A stretch of 43,899 nt of DNA from Bifidobacterium callitrichidarum (GCF_003129905.1 NZ_QFFM01000028.1:1-43899), one strand, 5' to 3'; shown: positions 8,531-18,200, counted from the stretch's first letter. Numbers and translations: made by a program. The notes: generated from the sequence alone by a model not told the origin.

Positions 8531-8533
8531 CGA

Positions 8534-8625
8534 CGGAGCTGCTGAGCCGTCAAGCAAACAGTCCGGTGGACTGTTTGTAGGCGAAGACTCGGCGATAGCC
8601 GAGCAGCAACCAGTGCGTAGCTCCG
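8534..8625 (+). repeat. Structured repeat, compact form (C), copy 1
   Basis: Outer stem CGGAGCT (8534-8540) with AGCTCCG (8619-8625); conserved GCTGAGCCGTCAAG; hairpin CAAACAGTCC-ggt-GGACTGTTTG (8555-8577); conserved TAGGCGAAG; hairpin CTCGGC-gata-GCCGAG (8588-8603). The minus-strand copy at 19199-19292 keeps the single-stranded motifs but has different, still complementary, stems. Confidence 0.75.
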
Positions 8626-8661
8626 TTGTCCGCGACGGAAGTCGCCGTCCCTCTATCAACA

Positions 8662-8706
8662 GCGGAAGCCCCGCATGGCATATATCTGCCGTGCGGGGCT
8701 TCCCGC
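8662..8706 (+). terminator. Terminator-like hairpin
   Basis: GCGGAAGCCCCGC (8662-8674) pairs with GCGGGGCTTCCCGC (8693-8706) across an 18-nt loop and is followed by GTTTTGG. It may be a back-up terminator or another palindromic unit of this island. Confidence 0.5.
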
Positions 8707-8757
8707 GTTTTGGAGAGGGAACGGCCGGGGTGCGGTGGGCTGTCTATGGGCGTGCGG

Positions 8758-8932
8758 GCGTCGGTTTCTTGCTAGAAGACCCATGCGGCTAGCAAGAAAC
8801 CGACGCAAAACCACCATTCAGCGTCGGTTCTGTGCTAGAAGGCATGCAGTCCTAGCGTGAAACCGACGCTCGCTGGCCGATTTGCGTCCGTTTCGTGCTA
8901 GTTTCCGCTCGCTAATAGCATGAAACCGACGC
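8758..8932 (+). repeat. Three tandem palindromes at exact 63-bp spacing (array 1)
   Basis: Units at 8758-8806, 8821-8869 and 8884-8932. Unit 1 has perfect 18-bp arms GCGTCGGTTTCTTGCTAG / CTAGCAAGAAACCGACGC with a 13-nt loop; units 2 and 3 carry the same arms with substitutions, several giving G-T pairs. Linkers of 14 nt are unrelated to each other. No coding potential and no T-tracts. Confidence 0.85.
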
Positions 8933-9000
8933 CGAAGGATGCGTATGGCCCGTTTGAGAGTCCTTCTTCAAGTGGATTGGGAATGTACCGGCGGCAAAAA

Positions 9001-9217
9001 GGCTCTGTTAAACCAAGATTGACATGACCCTTATTCTTGGCTCCCCAGGACATCGCCGTGATGCAAACAGCAGAGCTGTTTGTAGGCGATGTGCGAGACG
9101 ACAGTCGAGCCAGTGGACTGCGAACGAAGTTCGTCCCTAATTGCAGGACGAGCTGTCGGCGAAGCCGACTGAGGGGTAGTCCAATGGAATTCATGTCAAT
9201 CTTGGTTTAACAGAGCC
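9001..9217 (+). mobile_element. MITE-like element with 26-bp terminal inverted repeats, long form
   Basis: Starts GGCTCTGTTAAACCAAGATT... and ends with the exact 26-base complement (9192-9217). The interior is a B-form structured repeat with stem ACATCGCC / GGCGATGT. No transposase. The right end abuts the A-run forming the U-tract of the minus-strand terminator at 9221; the flanks are A-rich and no clean 8-bp duplication is visible. Confidence 0.85.
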
Positions 9218-9220
9218 AAA

Positions 9221-9256
9221 AATAAACCCGCACCGAACGAATCGATGCGGGTTTAT
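9221..9256 (-). terminator. Rho-independent terminator of the purine permease gene
   Basis: On the minus strand, ATAAACCCGCA ... TGCGGGTTTATT followed by a T-run (the A-run at 9218-9225 on the plus strand), 23 bp past the permease stop. Confidence 0.8.
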
Positions 9257-9279
9257 GTTTGTTGTCTACAGCGCTCGTA

Positions 9280-10674
9280 CTACAGCAGCGCCATGCACAC
9301 GAAGTCCAGGATGAACAGCGCGGAGACGATCCACAGCAGCGGGTGGACCTCCTTGGCCTTGCCCTTGCAGGTCTTCACGATGCAGTACATGATGAAGCCG
9401 CCGGCGATACCGTAGGAGATGGAGTAGGAGAAGGCCATGAATACGGCCGCGAAGAACGCCGGGATGGCGTCGTCGATGTTGGCCCAGTCGATTTCCTTCA
9501 GCGAGGCGGCCATCAGGCAGCCCACGATCACCAGCACGCCTGCGGTGGCCGCGGACGGCACGGCGGAGATCACCGGGGCCAGGAACGCGGACAGCGCGAA
9601 GCAGATGGCCACCACCACGGAGGTCAGGCCGGTGCGGCCGCCCGCGGCGATGCCGGCGGAGGACTCCACATAGGTCGTGGTGTTGGAGGTGCCGCAGATG
9701 GCGCCGATGGACGTGGCGATGGAGTCGGCGAACAGGGCCTTGTCCATCTTGGAGGAGAAGCCGTGGCCGTTCTCCAGGGCCTCCTCATCGGCGGCGGAGA
9801 AGATGCCGGTGCGGCGGCCGGTGCCGATGAACGTGCCCAGCGTGTCGAAGGTGTCGGACATGGAGAAGGCGAAGATCGTCACGATCACGAGCGGAAGCTT
9901 GGTCGGATCGGAGAACAGCGCCGGGAAGCCGTCGGCGGAGAAGATCGCGCCGAAGGTCTGCGGCAGCTGGGAGAAGGTCTCGGAGATGGACACGGAGGAG
10001 CCGAAGTTGGTCACGCCGAACGGGATGCCGGCCACGGTGGTGATGGCGATGGCCAGCAGCAGACCGCCCTTGACCTTCATGACCGTGAAGACGATGGCCA
10101 GCACGAGACCGATGAGGAAGACCCACAGCACCTTGTCGTTGAACTCGGCCAGACCCGGGGTGGCGGCCACGGCACCGCCCTTGGCGGCCTCCTTGGCGTC
10201 GCCGGGGGTGAACTTGATGAGGCCCACGTTCAGCATGCCCACGTACGCCACGAACAGGCCGATGCCACCGCCGATGGCCTGCTGCAGTACCTCGGGGATG
10301 GCCATGATGATCATCTTGCGGATCTTGGTGACGGTGATGACGATGTTGATCAGACCACACAGGAACACCATGCACAGGGTCTGCTGCCAGGTGAAGCCCA
10401 GGCCGAAGCACACCGTGTAGGTGAAGAATGCGTTGAGGCCCATGCCGGCCGCCTGCGCGTACGGCACGTTGGCGAACAGGCCCATGACCAGGGTGCCGAT
10501 GATGGCCGCGATGATGGTGGCCAGGAACACGCCGCCCCACGGCATACCCGTCTTGGACAGGATCTGCGGGTTGACGACGATGATGTACGCCATCGCGAAG
10601 AACGTGGTCAGACCGGCCAGGATCTCGGTCGAGGCCGTCGTGTTGTTCTCCTTCAGATGGAAGAACTTCTCCAT
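9280..10674 (-). CDS. NCS2-family purine permease (AzgA/PbuG-like)
   Basis: 464-aa membrane protein with 12 or more hydrophobic stretches. The N-terminal EILAGLTTFFAMAYIIVVNP and the later SDTFDTLGTFIGTGRRTG and ESSAGIAAGGRTG motifs are characteristic of the AzgA branch of nucleobase:cation symporter 2, which imports hypoxanthine, guanine or adenine with protons. ATG at 10674 is preceded by GGAAG. A possible -10 TATAAT on the minus strand (10822-10827) would give a leader of about 140 nt; I could not fold this into a purine riboswitch consensus. Monocistronic. Confidence 0.9.
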   Translation of the reverse strand: MEKFFHLKENNTTASTEILAGLTTFFAMAYIIVVNPQILSKTGMPWGGVFLATIIAAIIGTLVMGLFANVPYAQAAGMGLNAFFTYTVCFGLGFTWQQTLCMVFLCGLINIVITVTKIRKMIIMAIPEVLQQAIGGGIGLFVAYVGMLNVGLIKFTPGDAKEAAKGGAVAATPGLAEFNDKVLWVFLIGLVLAIVFTVMKVKGGLLLAIAITTVAGIPFGVTNFGSSVSISETFSQLPQTFGAIFSADGFPALFSDPTKLPLVIVTIFAFSMSDTFDTLGTFIGTGRRTGIFSAADEEALENGHGFSSKMDKALFADSIATSIGAICGTSNTTTYVESSAGIAAGGRTGLTSVVVAICFALSAFLAPVISAVPSAATAGVLVIVGCLMAASLKEIDWANIDDAIPAFFAAVFMAFSYSISYGIAGGFIMYCIVKTCKGKAKEVHPLLWIVSALFILDFVCMALL

Positions 10675-11206
10675 ACTCTCTACTTCCTTGGGTTGTGCGG
10701 GGCTCTTTTGTCGCGGCTGAAATATGCTCGGCAGCGGCGGCCCCGGCGAGAATTGCGACTCGCCCTGACCGGCCCGGCAGACACACGTCCGGTGCCGCTC
10801 GCCCGATCAGAACCGTGGCCGATTATAAACCACGCCTATAACGCGCTTGTTTTGGCGGCGATGCCGATCCCATCGCCTTCAAGTGAGGGCCGAGGCCGGG
10901 CTGCGGTCATTTCGGTCTAGAAAGCGGCGGCTTCTGTACTGAAAGGACCGCTAGAAAACGGATCTGTGACGTATCGCCGGGATTCGGCCGGCTGCCATGG
11001 CATGAGCCGATGCGGGATAGGTCGGCCATTCGCGCTGATTGCTTAGCTGTCCGGGAGGTCCTTGGCGCTTGGCGGGACTAATGTGGACAGCGGGCATCGC
11101 CGGACGCCAACGGGTGTCACCGTATATATGGTCTGCCGGTGCCGAAGAATGAATGACGGGCAAAAAGGCGTAGAGGCGCGTTCGAGTGCGCGATAGGGGA
11201 GAGCAG
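10675..11206. other. Divergent intergenic region
   Basis: 532 bp between two divergent genes. It holds a minus-strand TATAAT (10822-10827) and a plus-strand TATATAT near 11122 as possible -10 elements. No RNA gene, riboswitch core or well-formed palindrome was recognised. Confidence 0.5.
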
Positions 11207-12082
11207 ATGAAGTCAGCGGTCGAAGTGAGCATCACGTCGTGGAGGAAGAACGTCGTCAAACCGGGCCAGGAGCACGGCCGCGTGCTGCTCATGCCGGGCA
11301 CCGGCTACAACTGCGATCGCCCTCTGCTCTACTGGGCGGCGCAGGCCCTGGCCGAGGCCGGCTGGCGCATCGACCGCATGAATGTGCGCAATGCTTCGGA
11401 CGACCTGTCCACCGTGATTCCCGTGCTCAACGAGGCCATTGACGGCTGGGTCAAGTCCGTGCGTGGCAAGTCAGCGGGCAAGGATGCGCAGGGTGATGCC
11501 GCCCAGAGCGTGAACACGGCCTTTGCTTCCGGTGATTCCGGCGTAACGTCCGGCAGTGGGTCTGCCGGCGATTCCGGCATGGTGACGGGAGCATCGTCCT
11601 CCGCCGGTTCCGCATCGCCTGCCAAGCCCCAGCGCCTCCTGCTCATCGGCAAGTCCCTGACCACCATGACCTACCCGCATGTGGCCTCGCACTACGGCCT
11701 GCCGTTCGTGCTGCTCACGCCGGTGCTGCACCACGCCGACTTCGATCCGTCCGCGCGCGTGATTCCGGTGCCCGCCGTGGGCGACGACATCGTGGGCGAG
11801 CCCGAGGCCCCGTCCGTCGAGGTCGCGGCCGAGGTGATCCGTTCCGAGCATTCCGGCAGCTCGCACGCGGCCGGTTCGCGCTATCCGGGTCCGGCACCGC
11901 TGGTGTGCGCCGGCACCGCCGACCCGTTCTACGACCGCATCCGCGCCAACGCCCTGACCCCGCACGTGCACGAGTACCCGGACGCCAACCACTCCATCGA
12001 GGTGCCCGGCCATTGGCGCCGCTCGCTCGACTATCTCAAGGAAGTCACCGCATCGGTGGCCCAGTACGCCGCCACGTTGTGA
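11207..12082 (+). CDS. Predicted alpha/beta hydrolase
   Basis: 291 aa. An oxyanion-type loop VLLMPGTGYNCDRP near residue 30, nucleophile elbow GKSLTT with Ser150, a late-strand acid CAGTADPF with Asp239 and DANHSIE with His262 make a complete Ser-Asp-His triad for an alpha/beta hydrolase of the dienelactone hydrolase/BAAT-like type. Residues about 90-140 are a low-complexity Gly/Ser/Ala insert between the first strands and the nucleophile. ATG 11207 follows GGGGAGAG; an upstream ATG at 11186 lacks a ribosome site. No signal peptide, so cytoplasmic. Substrate unknown. Followed by an inverted pair of short structured repeats. Confidence 0.75.
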   Translation: MKSAVEVSITSWRKNVVKPGQEHGRVLLMPGTGYNCDRPLLYWAAQALAEAGWRIDRMNVRNASDDLSTVIPVLNEAIDGWVKSVRGKSAGKDAQGDAAQSVNTAFASGDSGVTSGSGSAGDSGMVTGASSSAGSASPAKPQRLLLIGKSLTTMTYPHVASHYGLPFVLLTPVLHHADFDPSARVIPVPAVGDDIVGEPEAPSVEVAAEVIRSEHSGSSHAAGSRYPGPAPLVCAGTADPFYDRIRANALTPHVHEYPDANHSIEVPGHWRRSLDYLKEVTASVAQYAATL

Positions 12083-12103
12083 CGGTGCCTTTCTGGGGCA
12101 GAA

Positions 12104-12146
12104 TCCCCTCAGTCGCCGTCGGCGACAGCTCCTCTCAAGGAGAGGA
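12104..12146 (-). repeat. Structured repeat, short form (A)
   Basis: On the minus strand: TCCTCTCCTTGAGAGGAG hairpin, then GTCGCC-gac-GGCGAC hairpin and tail TGAGGGG. It faces the next copy at 12165. Confidence 0.75.
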
Positions 12147-12164
12147 ACTGGGAAATAAGACGCA

Positions 12165-12212
12165 GGCTCCCCTCCCCGAGGGGGAACTGTCAGCGAAGCT
12201 GACTGAGGGGAG
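12165..12212 (+). repeat. Structured repeat, short form (A)
   Basis: GGCTCCCCTCCCCGAGGGGG hairpin, then GTCAGC-gaa-GCTGAC hairpin and tail TGAGGGG. Convergent with the copy at 12104. Both lie in the 424-bp gap before rplJ. Confidence 0.8.
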
Positions 12213-12329
12213 CCCGCCAAAACCGCCTGACGCCCAATCCGCCCGCGACACGCCCGAATTCCACGTTGTCGTCACCACATCATAATCTATCCACTCGTAA
12301 ACCACAGACCGTTGGTTGAAGTGCGCGTG

Positions 12330-12450
12330 AGCGTATTTCCGAAGTTTGGTTCGCCAGGCCAGCGCAGGTTGAGAGATATAAGCCCGTCAAGGGCCAGCAA
12401 GTTAGCGCTTGCGAGATTATGTTGCTCTGCCTGTGCGCAGGGCTTTTTTA
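12330..12450 (+). promoter_or_regulatory. Ribosomal protein L10 leader
   Basis: Non-coding region directly before rplJ ending in a hairpin with T6. Its placement and the sequence around GTTGAGAGATATAAGCC match the L10 leader, bound by the L10-(L12)4 complex for feedback control. Boundaries are approximate. Confidence 0.65.
12423..12449 (+). terminator. Attenuator hairpin of the rplJL leader
   Basis: GCTCTGC-ctgtgc-GCAGGGC followed by TTTTTT, 57 bp before the rplJ ATG. As an internal terminator it would set read-through into rplJL. Confidence 0.75.
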
Positions 12451-12506
12451 TTGCCCTGCCAGACGTTTCCGGACAAAAGTCAACGGCCGACTAAGGAAGG
12501 AACGCC

Positions 12507-13028
12507 ATGAAGAGGCCCGAAAAGGAAGTGGTGGTCGCCCAGCTTACGGAGCAGTTCCGTAACGCTGACGCTGTCTACCTGACCGAGTACCGCGGGCTTA
12601 CCGTTCCGCAGATCTCCGATCTGCGCGAAAAGCTAGGCCGCGATACTTCCTACACTGTGGCTAAGAACACGCTGGCTCGCATCGCCGCCAAGGAAGCGGG
12701 TATCGAGGGTCTCGATGAGATTCTCGCTGGCCCGACCGCCATCACCTTCGTGAAGGGCGACTTCATTGAGGCTGCGAAGGTCATCCGTGACTTCGCCAAG
12801 GACAACAAGGCTCTCGTCATCAAGGGTGCTGCCGCTGACGGCACCGTCTACGATGCCGAGGGTGCCAAGAAGCTGGCGGACCTCAAGTCCCGCCCGCAGC
12901 TGCTCGCCGAGTTCGCCGGCGACGTCAAGGCTACGATGGCCAAGGCCGCGTACCTGTTCAACGCTCTGCCGACCAAGGCCGTGCGTACGATCGACGCCCT
13001 GCGCGAAAAGCAGGAGAAGGCTGCCTGA
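12507..13028 (+). CDS. rplJ: 50S ribosomal protein L10
   Basis: 173 aa, full length. N-terminal rRNA-binding domain with LTEYRGLTVPQISDLR and the family KNTLARIA motif; the C-terminal helix (about 135-170) anchors L7/L12 dimers to form the stalk base that recruits translation factors. AAGGAAGGAACGCC precedes ATG 12507. First gene of rplJL, controlled by the leader upstream. Confidence 0.97.
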   Translation: MKRPEKEVVVAQLTEQFRNADAVYLTEYRGLTVPQISDLREKLGRDTSYTVAKNTLARIAAKEAGIEGLDEILAGPTAITFVKGDFIEAAKVIRDFAKDNKALVIKGAAADGTVYDAEGAKKLADLKSRPQLLAEFAGDVKATMAKAAYLFNALPTKAVRTIDALREKQEKAA

Positions 13029-13137
13029 TTTTCGCCTTCGCGGCTTGAATCAGATGCTTCGATAATTCAATAAACAAGGTTTATTTAGGCGGTGGATCTC
13101 CACTTCGTCCACTGCCAAGATTTGAAAGGAAGCCATA

Positions 13138-13518
13138 ATGGCTAAGTACACCAACGATGAGCTGCTGGAAGCCTTCGGCGAGATGACCCTGGTCGAGCTC
13201 TCCGAGTTCGTGAAGGCCTTCGAGGAGAAGTTCGACGTCGAGGCTGCTGCCCCGGTCGCCGCTGTTGCCGCTGCCGCTCCGGCCGCTGCCGCCGCTGAGG
13301 AGGAGAAGGACGAGTTCGACGTCATCCTCTCCGCCGTTGGCGACAAGAAGATCCAGGTCATCAAGGCCGTCCGCGCCATCACCAACCTCGGCCTGGCCGA
13401 GGCCAAGGCTCTCGTCGACGGCGCTCCGAAGGCCGTCCTGGAGAAGGCCAAGAAGGAAGACGCCGAGAAGGCCAAGGCTCAGCTGGAAGAGGCTGGCGCT
13501 TCCGTCGAGCTCAAGTGA
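13138..13518 (+). CDS. rplL: 50S ribosomal protein L7/L12
   Basis: 126 aa. N-terminal dimerisation domain, Ala/Pro-rich hinge (about 35-55), and the C-terminal factor-binding domain with KIQVIKAVR and [10 protein letters not shown]. It recruits EF-Tu, EF-G and IF2. GAAAGGAAG precedes ATG 13138. The 109-bp gap from rplJ contains a small AATAAAC-aag-GTTTATT hairpin (13069-13086). Confidence 0.98.
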   Translation: MAKYTNDELLEAFGEMTLVELSEFVKAFEEKFDVEAAAPVAAVAAAAPAAAAAEEEKDEFDVILSAVGDKKIQVIKAVRAITNLGLAEAKALVDGAPKAVLEKAKKEDAEKAKAQLEEAGASVELK

Positions 13519-13558
13519 TTTGCGCGGCATAAGCCGCAACTCACATAGCTTTTTGGGG

Positions 13559-13592
13559 AACCCCGCACCTGCATGCAGGCTGCGGGGTTTTC
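13559..13592 (+). terminator. Rho-independent terminator of rplJL
   Basis: AACCCCGCA ... TGCGGGGTT with a nested CCTGCATGCAGG and a TTTT tail. Confidence 0.85.
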
Positions 13593-13745
13593 CGCATTCC
13601 GGAGTCGTGCGCCCCATCGTGGAAAGCGGCGGAACCGTCAGGCGTACGTCCTGTGCCAAAGCCACGGCAAATACGCCGAAAATCGTGAAGTAATGACACA
13701 ATGGCACGTAGTATGGCCAGTAGTGTGTTGAGGGAGGCAGTCACG

Positions 13746-15245
13746 GTGAGTGAATGGACGGTGCGAATCAATGGTGCTGACCAGGCCAGCGTCAAACCGG
13801 GCGAAAGCGTGGAGATAGGCCGCAAGCCGCTGCGTCCCCTTGCCGATGACGGCAACACGCGCATCGACATCGTCGATCAGACCAAATCCATGTCCAAGCG
13901 CCATGCGCTGTTCGGCGTGCGCGAGAACGGCGCCGGCTATGTGCGCGACCTCGGCTCCACCAACGGCTCCTACGTGGTCCGGGACAACGGCGACCTGCTG
14001 CGCCTGCCTGCCAACGCCGACTTCCTGCTGCCCACCTCACCGATGCGCATGCAGTTCGGCGATGTGCCGGCCGACTTCATCCGCATCGAGGAATCGGATG
14101 ACACCGATGAGCACCCGCAAGTCCCTGACCTGTTCGGTTACGCCGTGGGGGAGGCCCCGCAGGAACCGGACGCCGCGGACATGTCCGTGGACGACATCCT
14201 CGACCTGCGCGCCGGCGAGCCCACCGCCATGTTCAGCGCAGACATGGTCAAGCGCAAGGTCCGCGAGGACGCGATGATCCTGGACAGCCTCAGCATCCCG
14301 CAGCTCGCCACCAAGCCGGAGGAGCCCGCCAAGCCGCGCGACCTGTTCGCCGACGCGCTCTCCCAGCAGTCCGAGCCGGAGCATGGCGACGACTTCGAAG
14401 TCCCCGGCACCAGCGCATCCGACGCTGGTCAGTCCGGTCAATCCGATCGTGCCGGTGAGCCCGGTCAGTCCGGCCTGTTCGCGGGTACGCCCGCCGCAGG
14501 CGCAACGGAGACCTCCCGCGACGAGTGGACCCGTGTGGTGCCGCAGTCCGCTCGTCCGGTGATCCGCACGTCGGTGCCGGATGTGGTGCCGGTGGACGCC
14601 ATCGCCCATGCCGTGACCCGCCCAGCCGCCTCGAACGTCGAGACGAACGCCGGCAACACCGCGAACGCCGTGACCCAGCCGGAACAGGGCGGACAGCAGT
14701 CCCAGTCACCGTCCGGAAGCCAGCAGCCCGCCGCCGGCGACGCGCGAAACGATTCCGCCGAACCGATCGTCACGTCCGATCCCTCCGCGATGACGAACCC
14801 GGCGGATCAGCATCAGTCTTCCGACATCGTGTCCGGCGCATCCGGTGAAGACGCGCAGCAGCCGTCCGACGATGCCGCTGCCTCGACGCAGCAAAACGCC
14901 GCCACCGGCATTGTCGGCAACGACGACCCGGACGCCGCAGGCGTCTACTCGCCCGCCTTCGAGCCCGGTTCGGTGTTCGACCGTGTGGCCAAGGGCGAAC
15001 TCAAGGCCCAGGAGGAAGTGATCGAGGTCGATGGACTGACCTCGGACGACGCCAAGCGCACGCAGGATTTCTCGATGCAGTTCGAGATCGCCCGCCACCC
15101 GGAACTGCTGGCGTTCCTGGCCATGAACCCGTATCTGTATGACGACATGTACGCATGGCTCGCCGCGCGAGGCGAGGCCGACATCGATGAGGCCCTGGCA
15201 CACAACAAGGGCTATCAGGAATACCGCGAAGCGGTTGGAAAGTGA
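13746..15245 (+). CDS. FHA-domain protein with C-terminal LRV-like domain
   Basis: 499 aa. The N-terminal forkhead-associated domain (about 15-100) shows the phosphothreonine-binding SKRH and LGSTNGS motifs. An acidic, Ser/Gln/Ala-rich, probably disordered linker runs from about 120 to 420. The last 65 residues (EIARHPELL ... AMNPYLYDDMYAWL) resemble variant leucine-rich repeat modules of actinobacteria. GTG 13746 follows GGGAGG and gives a standard FHA start; the longer ATG at 13701 lacks a ribosome site. The stop overlaps the next GTG by four bases, so this protein is coupled to the pseudo-helicase and probably docks it, or its partners, in response to Ser/Thr phosphorylation (inference). 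Confidence 0.8.
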   Translation: MSEWTVRINGADQASVKPGESVEIGRKPLRPLADDGNTRIDIVDQTKSMSKRHALFGVRENGAGYVRDLGSTNGSYVVRDNGDLLRLPANADFLLPTSPMRMQFGDVPADFIRIEESDDTDEHPQVPDLFGYAVGEAPQEPDAADMSVDDILDLRAGEPTAMFSADMVKRKVREDAMILDSLSIPQLATKPEEPAKPRDLFADALSQQSEPEHGDDFEVPGTSASDAGQSGQSDRAGEPGQSGLFAGTPAAGATETSRDEWTRVVPQSARPVIRTSVPDVVPVDAIAHAVTRPAASNVETNAGNTANAVTQPEQGGQQSQSPSGSQQPAAGDARNDSAEPIVTSDPSAMTNPADQHQSSDIVSGASGEDAQQPSDDAAASTQQNAATGIVGNDDPDAAGVYSPAFEPGSVFDRVAKGELKAQEEVIEVDGLTSDDAKRTQDFSMQFEIARHPELLAFLAMNPYLYDDMYAWLAARGEADIDEALAHNKGYQEYREAVGK

Positions 15246-18200
15246 GCCCGAGGATGACTCAGAACCAGACGAACGAAAACCCGTCGATTGACGGCCAGAA
15301 CGGCCAGAACGGCCAGGGCGAGGCGGCCGAGCAGAACACGGCCCAGTCGCCCGCGCAGCCGGTCCCGACCCTCCAGTCGCAGGCCCAGCAGCGCGCCATC
15401 GAGGCCGGACTCAACCGTATCCGCCGCTGGCGCGACCAGTACCGCGGCATGCTGGCGCCCTCCCCGCTGGAAGACGTGAGCCAGCTGACCGCCAAACTGG
15501 ACATGACCCACGCCCATCCCTCCGGCGTGGCCCAGCTGTTCGCCTCCGGCCATGTGATGCTGGACTCGCTGTTCCGCGACTCCGGCGTGCTCAAGGCCGC
15601 CGAACGCCATGTGGCCCGCGTGCTGGACGACCAGTCCGCCAAGCGCCGCGTCTCCGGCGTGGCCGAACTGTCCCTGGTGGTGGGCGTGGCCACGTGGAAG
15701 GGCAACGCACTGCCCGTGCTGCTTTATCCGGTGGACGTCACCGTACCCAAGGACGGCGTGCCCTCCATCCGCTTCTCCGGCCGCGTGGGCCTCAACAACG
15801 CATTCGTGAACGCGCTGCGTGAGCAGGGCGTGTTCCTGGACGAGGACGCCCTGTTCGACGGCTCCAACTACGACTCCGGCACCCCGGAGACCTCCGCCAT
15901 GTTCTCCCGCATCGCCACCGAGGCGGACGAGCGCATCGCGGACTTCAGCATCGAACGCCAGATCCTGCTCGGCTGCCTGATGGACCCGTCCTCGCTGATG
16001 GTCAGCGAAGCCCGTCGCACCATCGACCAGCTCAAGGCCGGCCCCACCGGCAACACGCTGCTCGACGCATTGGCCGGCAGCGAAAGCGCCCAGGCCACGC
16101 TCAAGGCCGTGGACCTGCCGCAGTACAGCCCGTTCGACGCCGACCCGCACACCGAATACGAGGTGGGCGACGCCGACAACACCGTGCGATACGCCGCATC
16201 CCTGGCGGCCTCCGGCCATAGTGTGGTCGTGGACGGCGCCTTCTCCAAGGGCACCGCGGAAACCGCCGTGGCCATCGCATCCCGTTGCCTGATGAACGGC
16301 CGCTCCGTGCTGTACGTGCCGGGAGTCGCCGAACAGCGCCGCCGCTTCATGCAGGTGGCCGCCGCCAACGAGATGAAGGCCCAGCTGCTGGACGTGGCGG
16401 ACGAGCATGCGAACACGGCCATCGACCAGCAACTCATCGCCGCCGTGGGCTTCCAGCCGGGCGTCGCCACGCAGCGCTTCGACCAGCTGGCCGACGAGCT
16501 CGTGGGCGTGCGCTCCCGTCTGACCCGTTATCTGGGCGACCTGCACGGCGTGAACGAGAAGTGGAAGGTCTCCGCCTACGAGACCATCCAGAACCTGGCC
16601 CGCATCTCCGTGCTGCCCACGCACCCGGCCACCCACGTGCGCTTGAAGGAACAGAGCGCCCTGACCGTGGGCGAGAACATGGAATCGTGGATCGGCAAGC
16701 TGGAGCGTGCCGGCGAACTCGGCGAATTCTCCATCGGTCCCGAGGACACGGCCTGGTACCGTGCCTCCCTGACCACCGAGCAGGATGCCGTGACCGCCTA
16801 CCAGCGCGTGGACGACCTGCTGCGCAAGTTCCTGCCCGCCACGCGCGACCAGGTGGCCCGCACCGTGCAGACCTGCGGCTTCCCCGTGCCTGTGAGCAGC
16901 TACGAGTGGGGCAAGCAGGTCACCGTGCTCAAGAACCTCAGGCGAGTGCTCGACGTGTTCCAGCCCGAGATCTTCGAACGGGACATCGATGCCATGATCG
17001 AGGCCACCAAGCCCAAGGCCGTGCGCAAGGCCGAGGGCACGTCCATGGGCTTCTGGGAGCGTCGCCGCCACATCAAGGAGGCCAAGGGCCTGTTGCGCGT
17101 GGGCGCCCAGGTCGAGGACCTGCACGAGGCGCTCAAGGTGGTGGCCAAGCAGGGCGAGCAGTGGCACGAGTTCGTGCCCCACGGCGGTTGGCCGGTACTG
17201 CCCACCAAGCTGGATGAGATCATCTCCACCCAGGAAGCGCTGATGACCAACATGACGGCGCTCGACGCCGTCCTGGCCACCACGCCCTCCGGCGGCAACC
17301 TGGAGACCGACGACTTCACCAAGGTCGAGGCCCGCCTGAAGGCCCTGCTCGACGACCGCAAGGCCCTCGACACCCTGCCCGAGCGCTGCTGCCTCGAACA
17401 GGACTTCGCCGCCGCCGGCCTGAACGAGCTGGTGGCCGACCTGACCGCCCGCCATGCCACCGTGGAGCAGATTCGCGGCGAGGTGCAGCTGGCCTGGTGG
17501 ACCACGGTGTTCGAGGACATCGTGCGTTCCTCCGCCATCATCTCCAACCAGGATGGCTCCGTGCTGCAGACCGCCTCCGATCGCTTCGCCCAGGTGGACG
17601 TGGAGCACGTGCGCTCCGTGGGCCCGATGGTGGCGCAGGAGTCCATGCGACGCCTGTGCGACATGCTCTTCTCCCGCACGCAGGAGGCCAACCAGCTGCA
17701 CACCGCGCTCGCCGGGCGCGCCAACGTGCAGCTGAGCCGCATCCGCCGCAACCACCCGGAGATCCTGGCCGCCGCCAAGCCGATTCTGGTGGCCTCGCCG
17801 GGCACGCTGGCCGCGCTCACCGAGCCCGAAGGCCTTGCGGACGTGGCGATTCTGGATGCCTGCTCGCACATGCCGTCCATCGAACTGCTGTCCGTGCTGG
17901 CCCGCGTGCGCCAGGTGGTGATCATCGCGCACTGCGCCACCACCACATCCGAATCCGTGCGCCAGCTCATCGACATGCTGCCGCGCGTCGAGGTGGAGTC
18001 CGAACCCTCCCGCAGGCCGCCTCGTCTGGCCGCCTTCCTGGAATCCGAGGGCTATGGTTCCGTCCGCTACGATGTGACCACCGAACCGGCCGCGGGTGAA
18101 GTGCATTTCCACCGTGTGGAGGCCAACGGCGTGCCTGTCATGTCCACCGGACTGGTGGAATCCAGCCAGCAGGAGATCGACGAGGTGGTGCGCATCATCA

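Noticed and set aside
8758..8932. CRISPR array
   Set aside because: Only three units, each itself a full palindrome with mutated arms, 14-nt linkers and no cas genes; geometry does not match CRISPR repeats and spacers.
10675..10827. Purine riboswitch before the AzgA-like permease
   Set aside because: The leader lacks the conserved core pairs and loop-loop motifs of purine or PreQ1 riboswitches that I could recognise; only a possible TATAAT remains.
10914..10966. Degenerate relative of the 8758 palindromes (TCTAGAAAGCGG, CTAGAAAACGG)
   Set aside because: Similarity is limited to short CTAGAA strings, arms do not pair and the spacing is not 63 bp.
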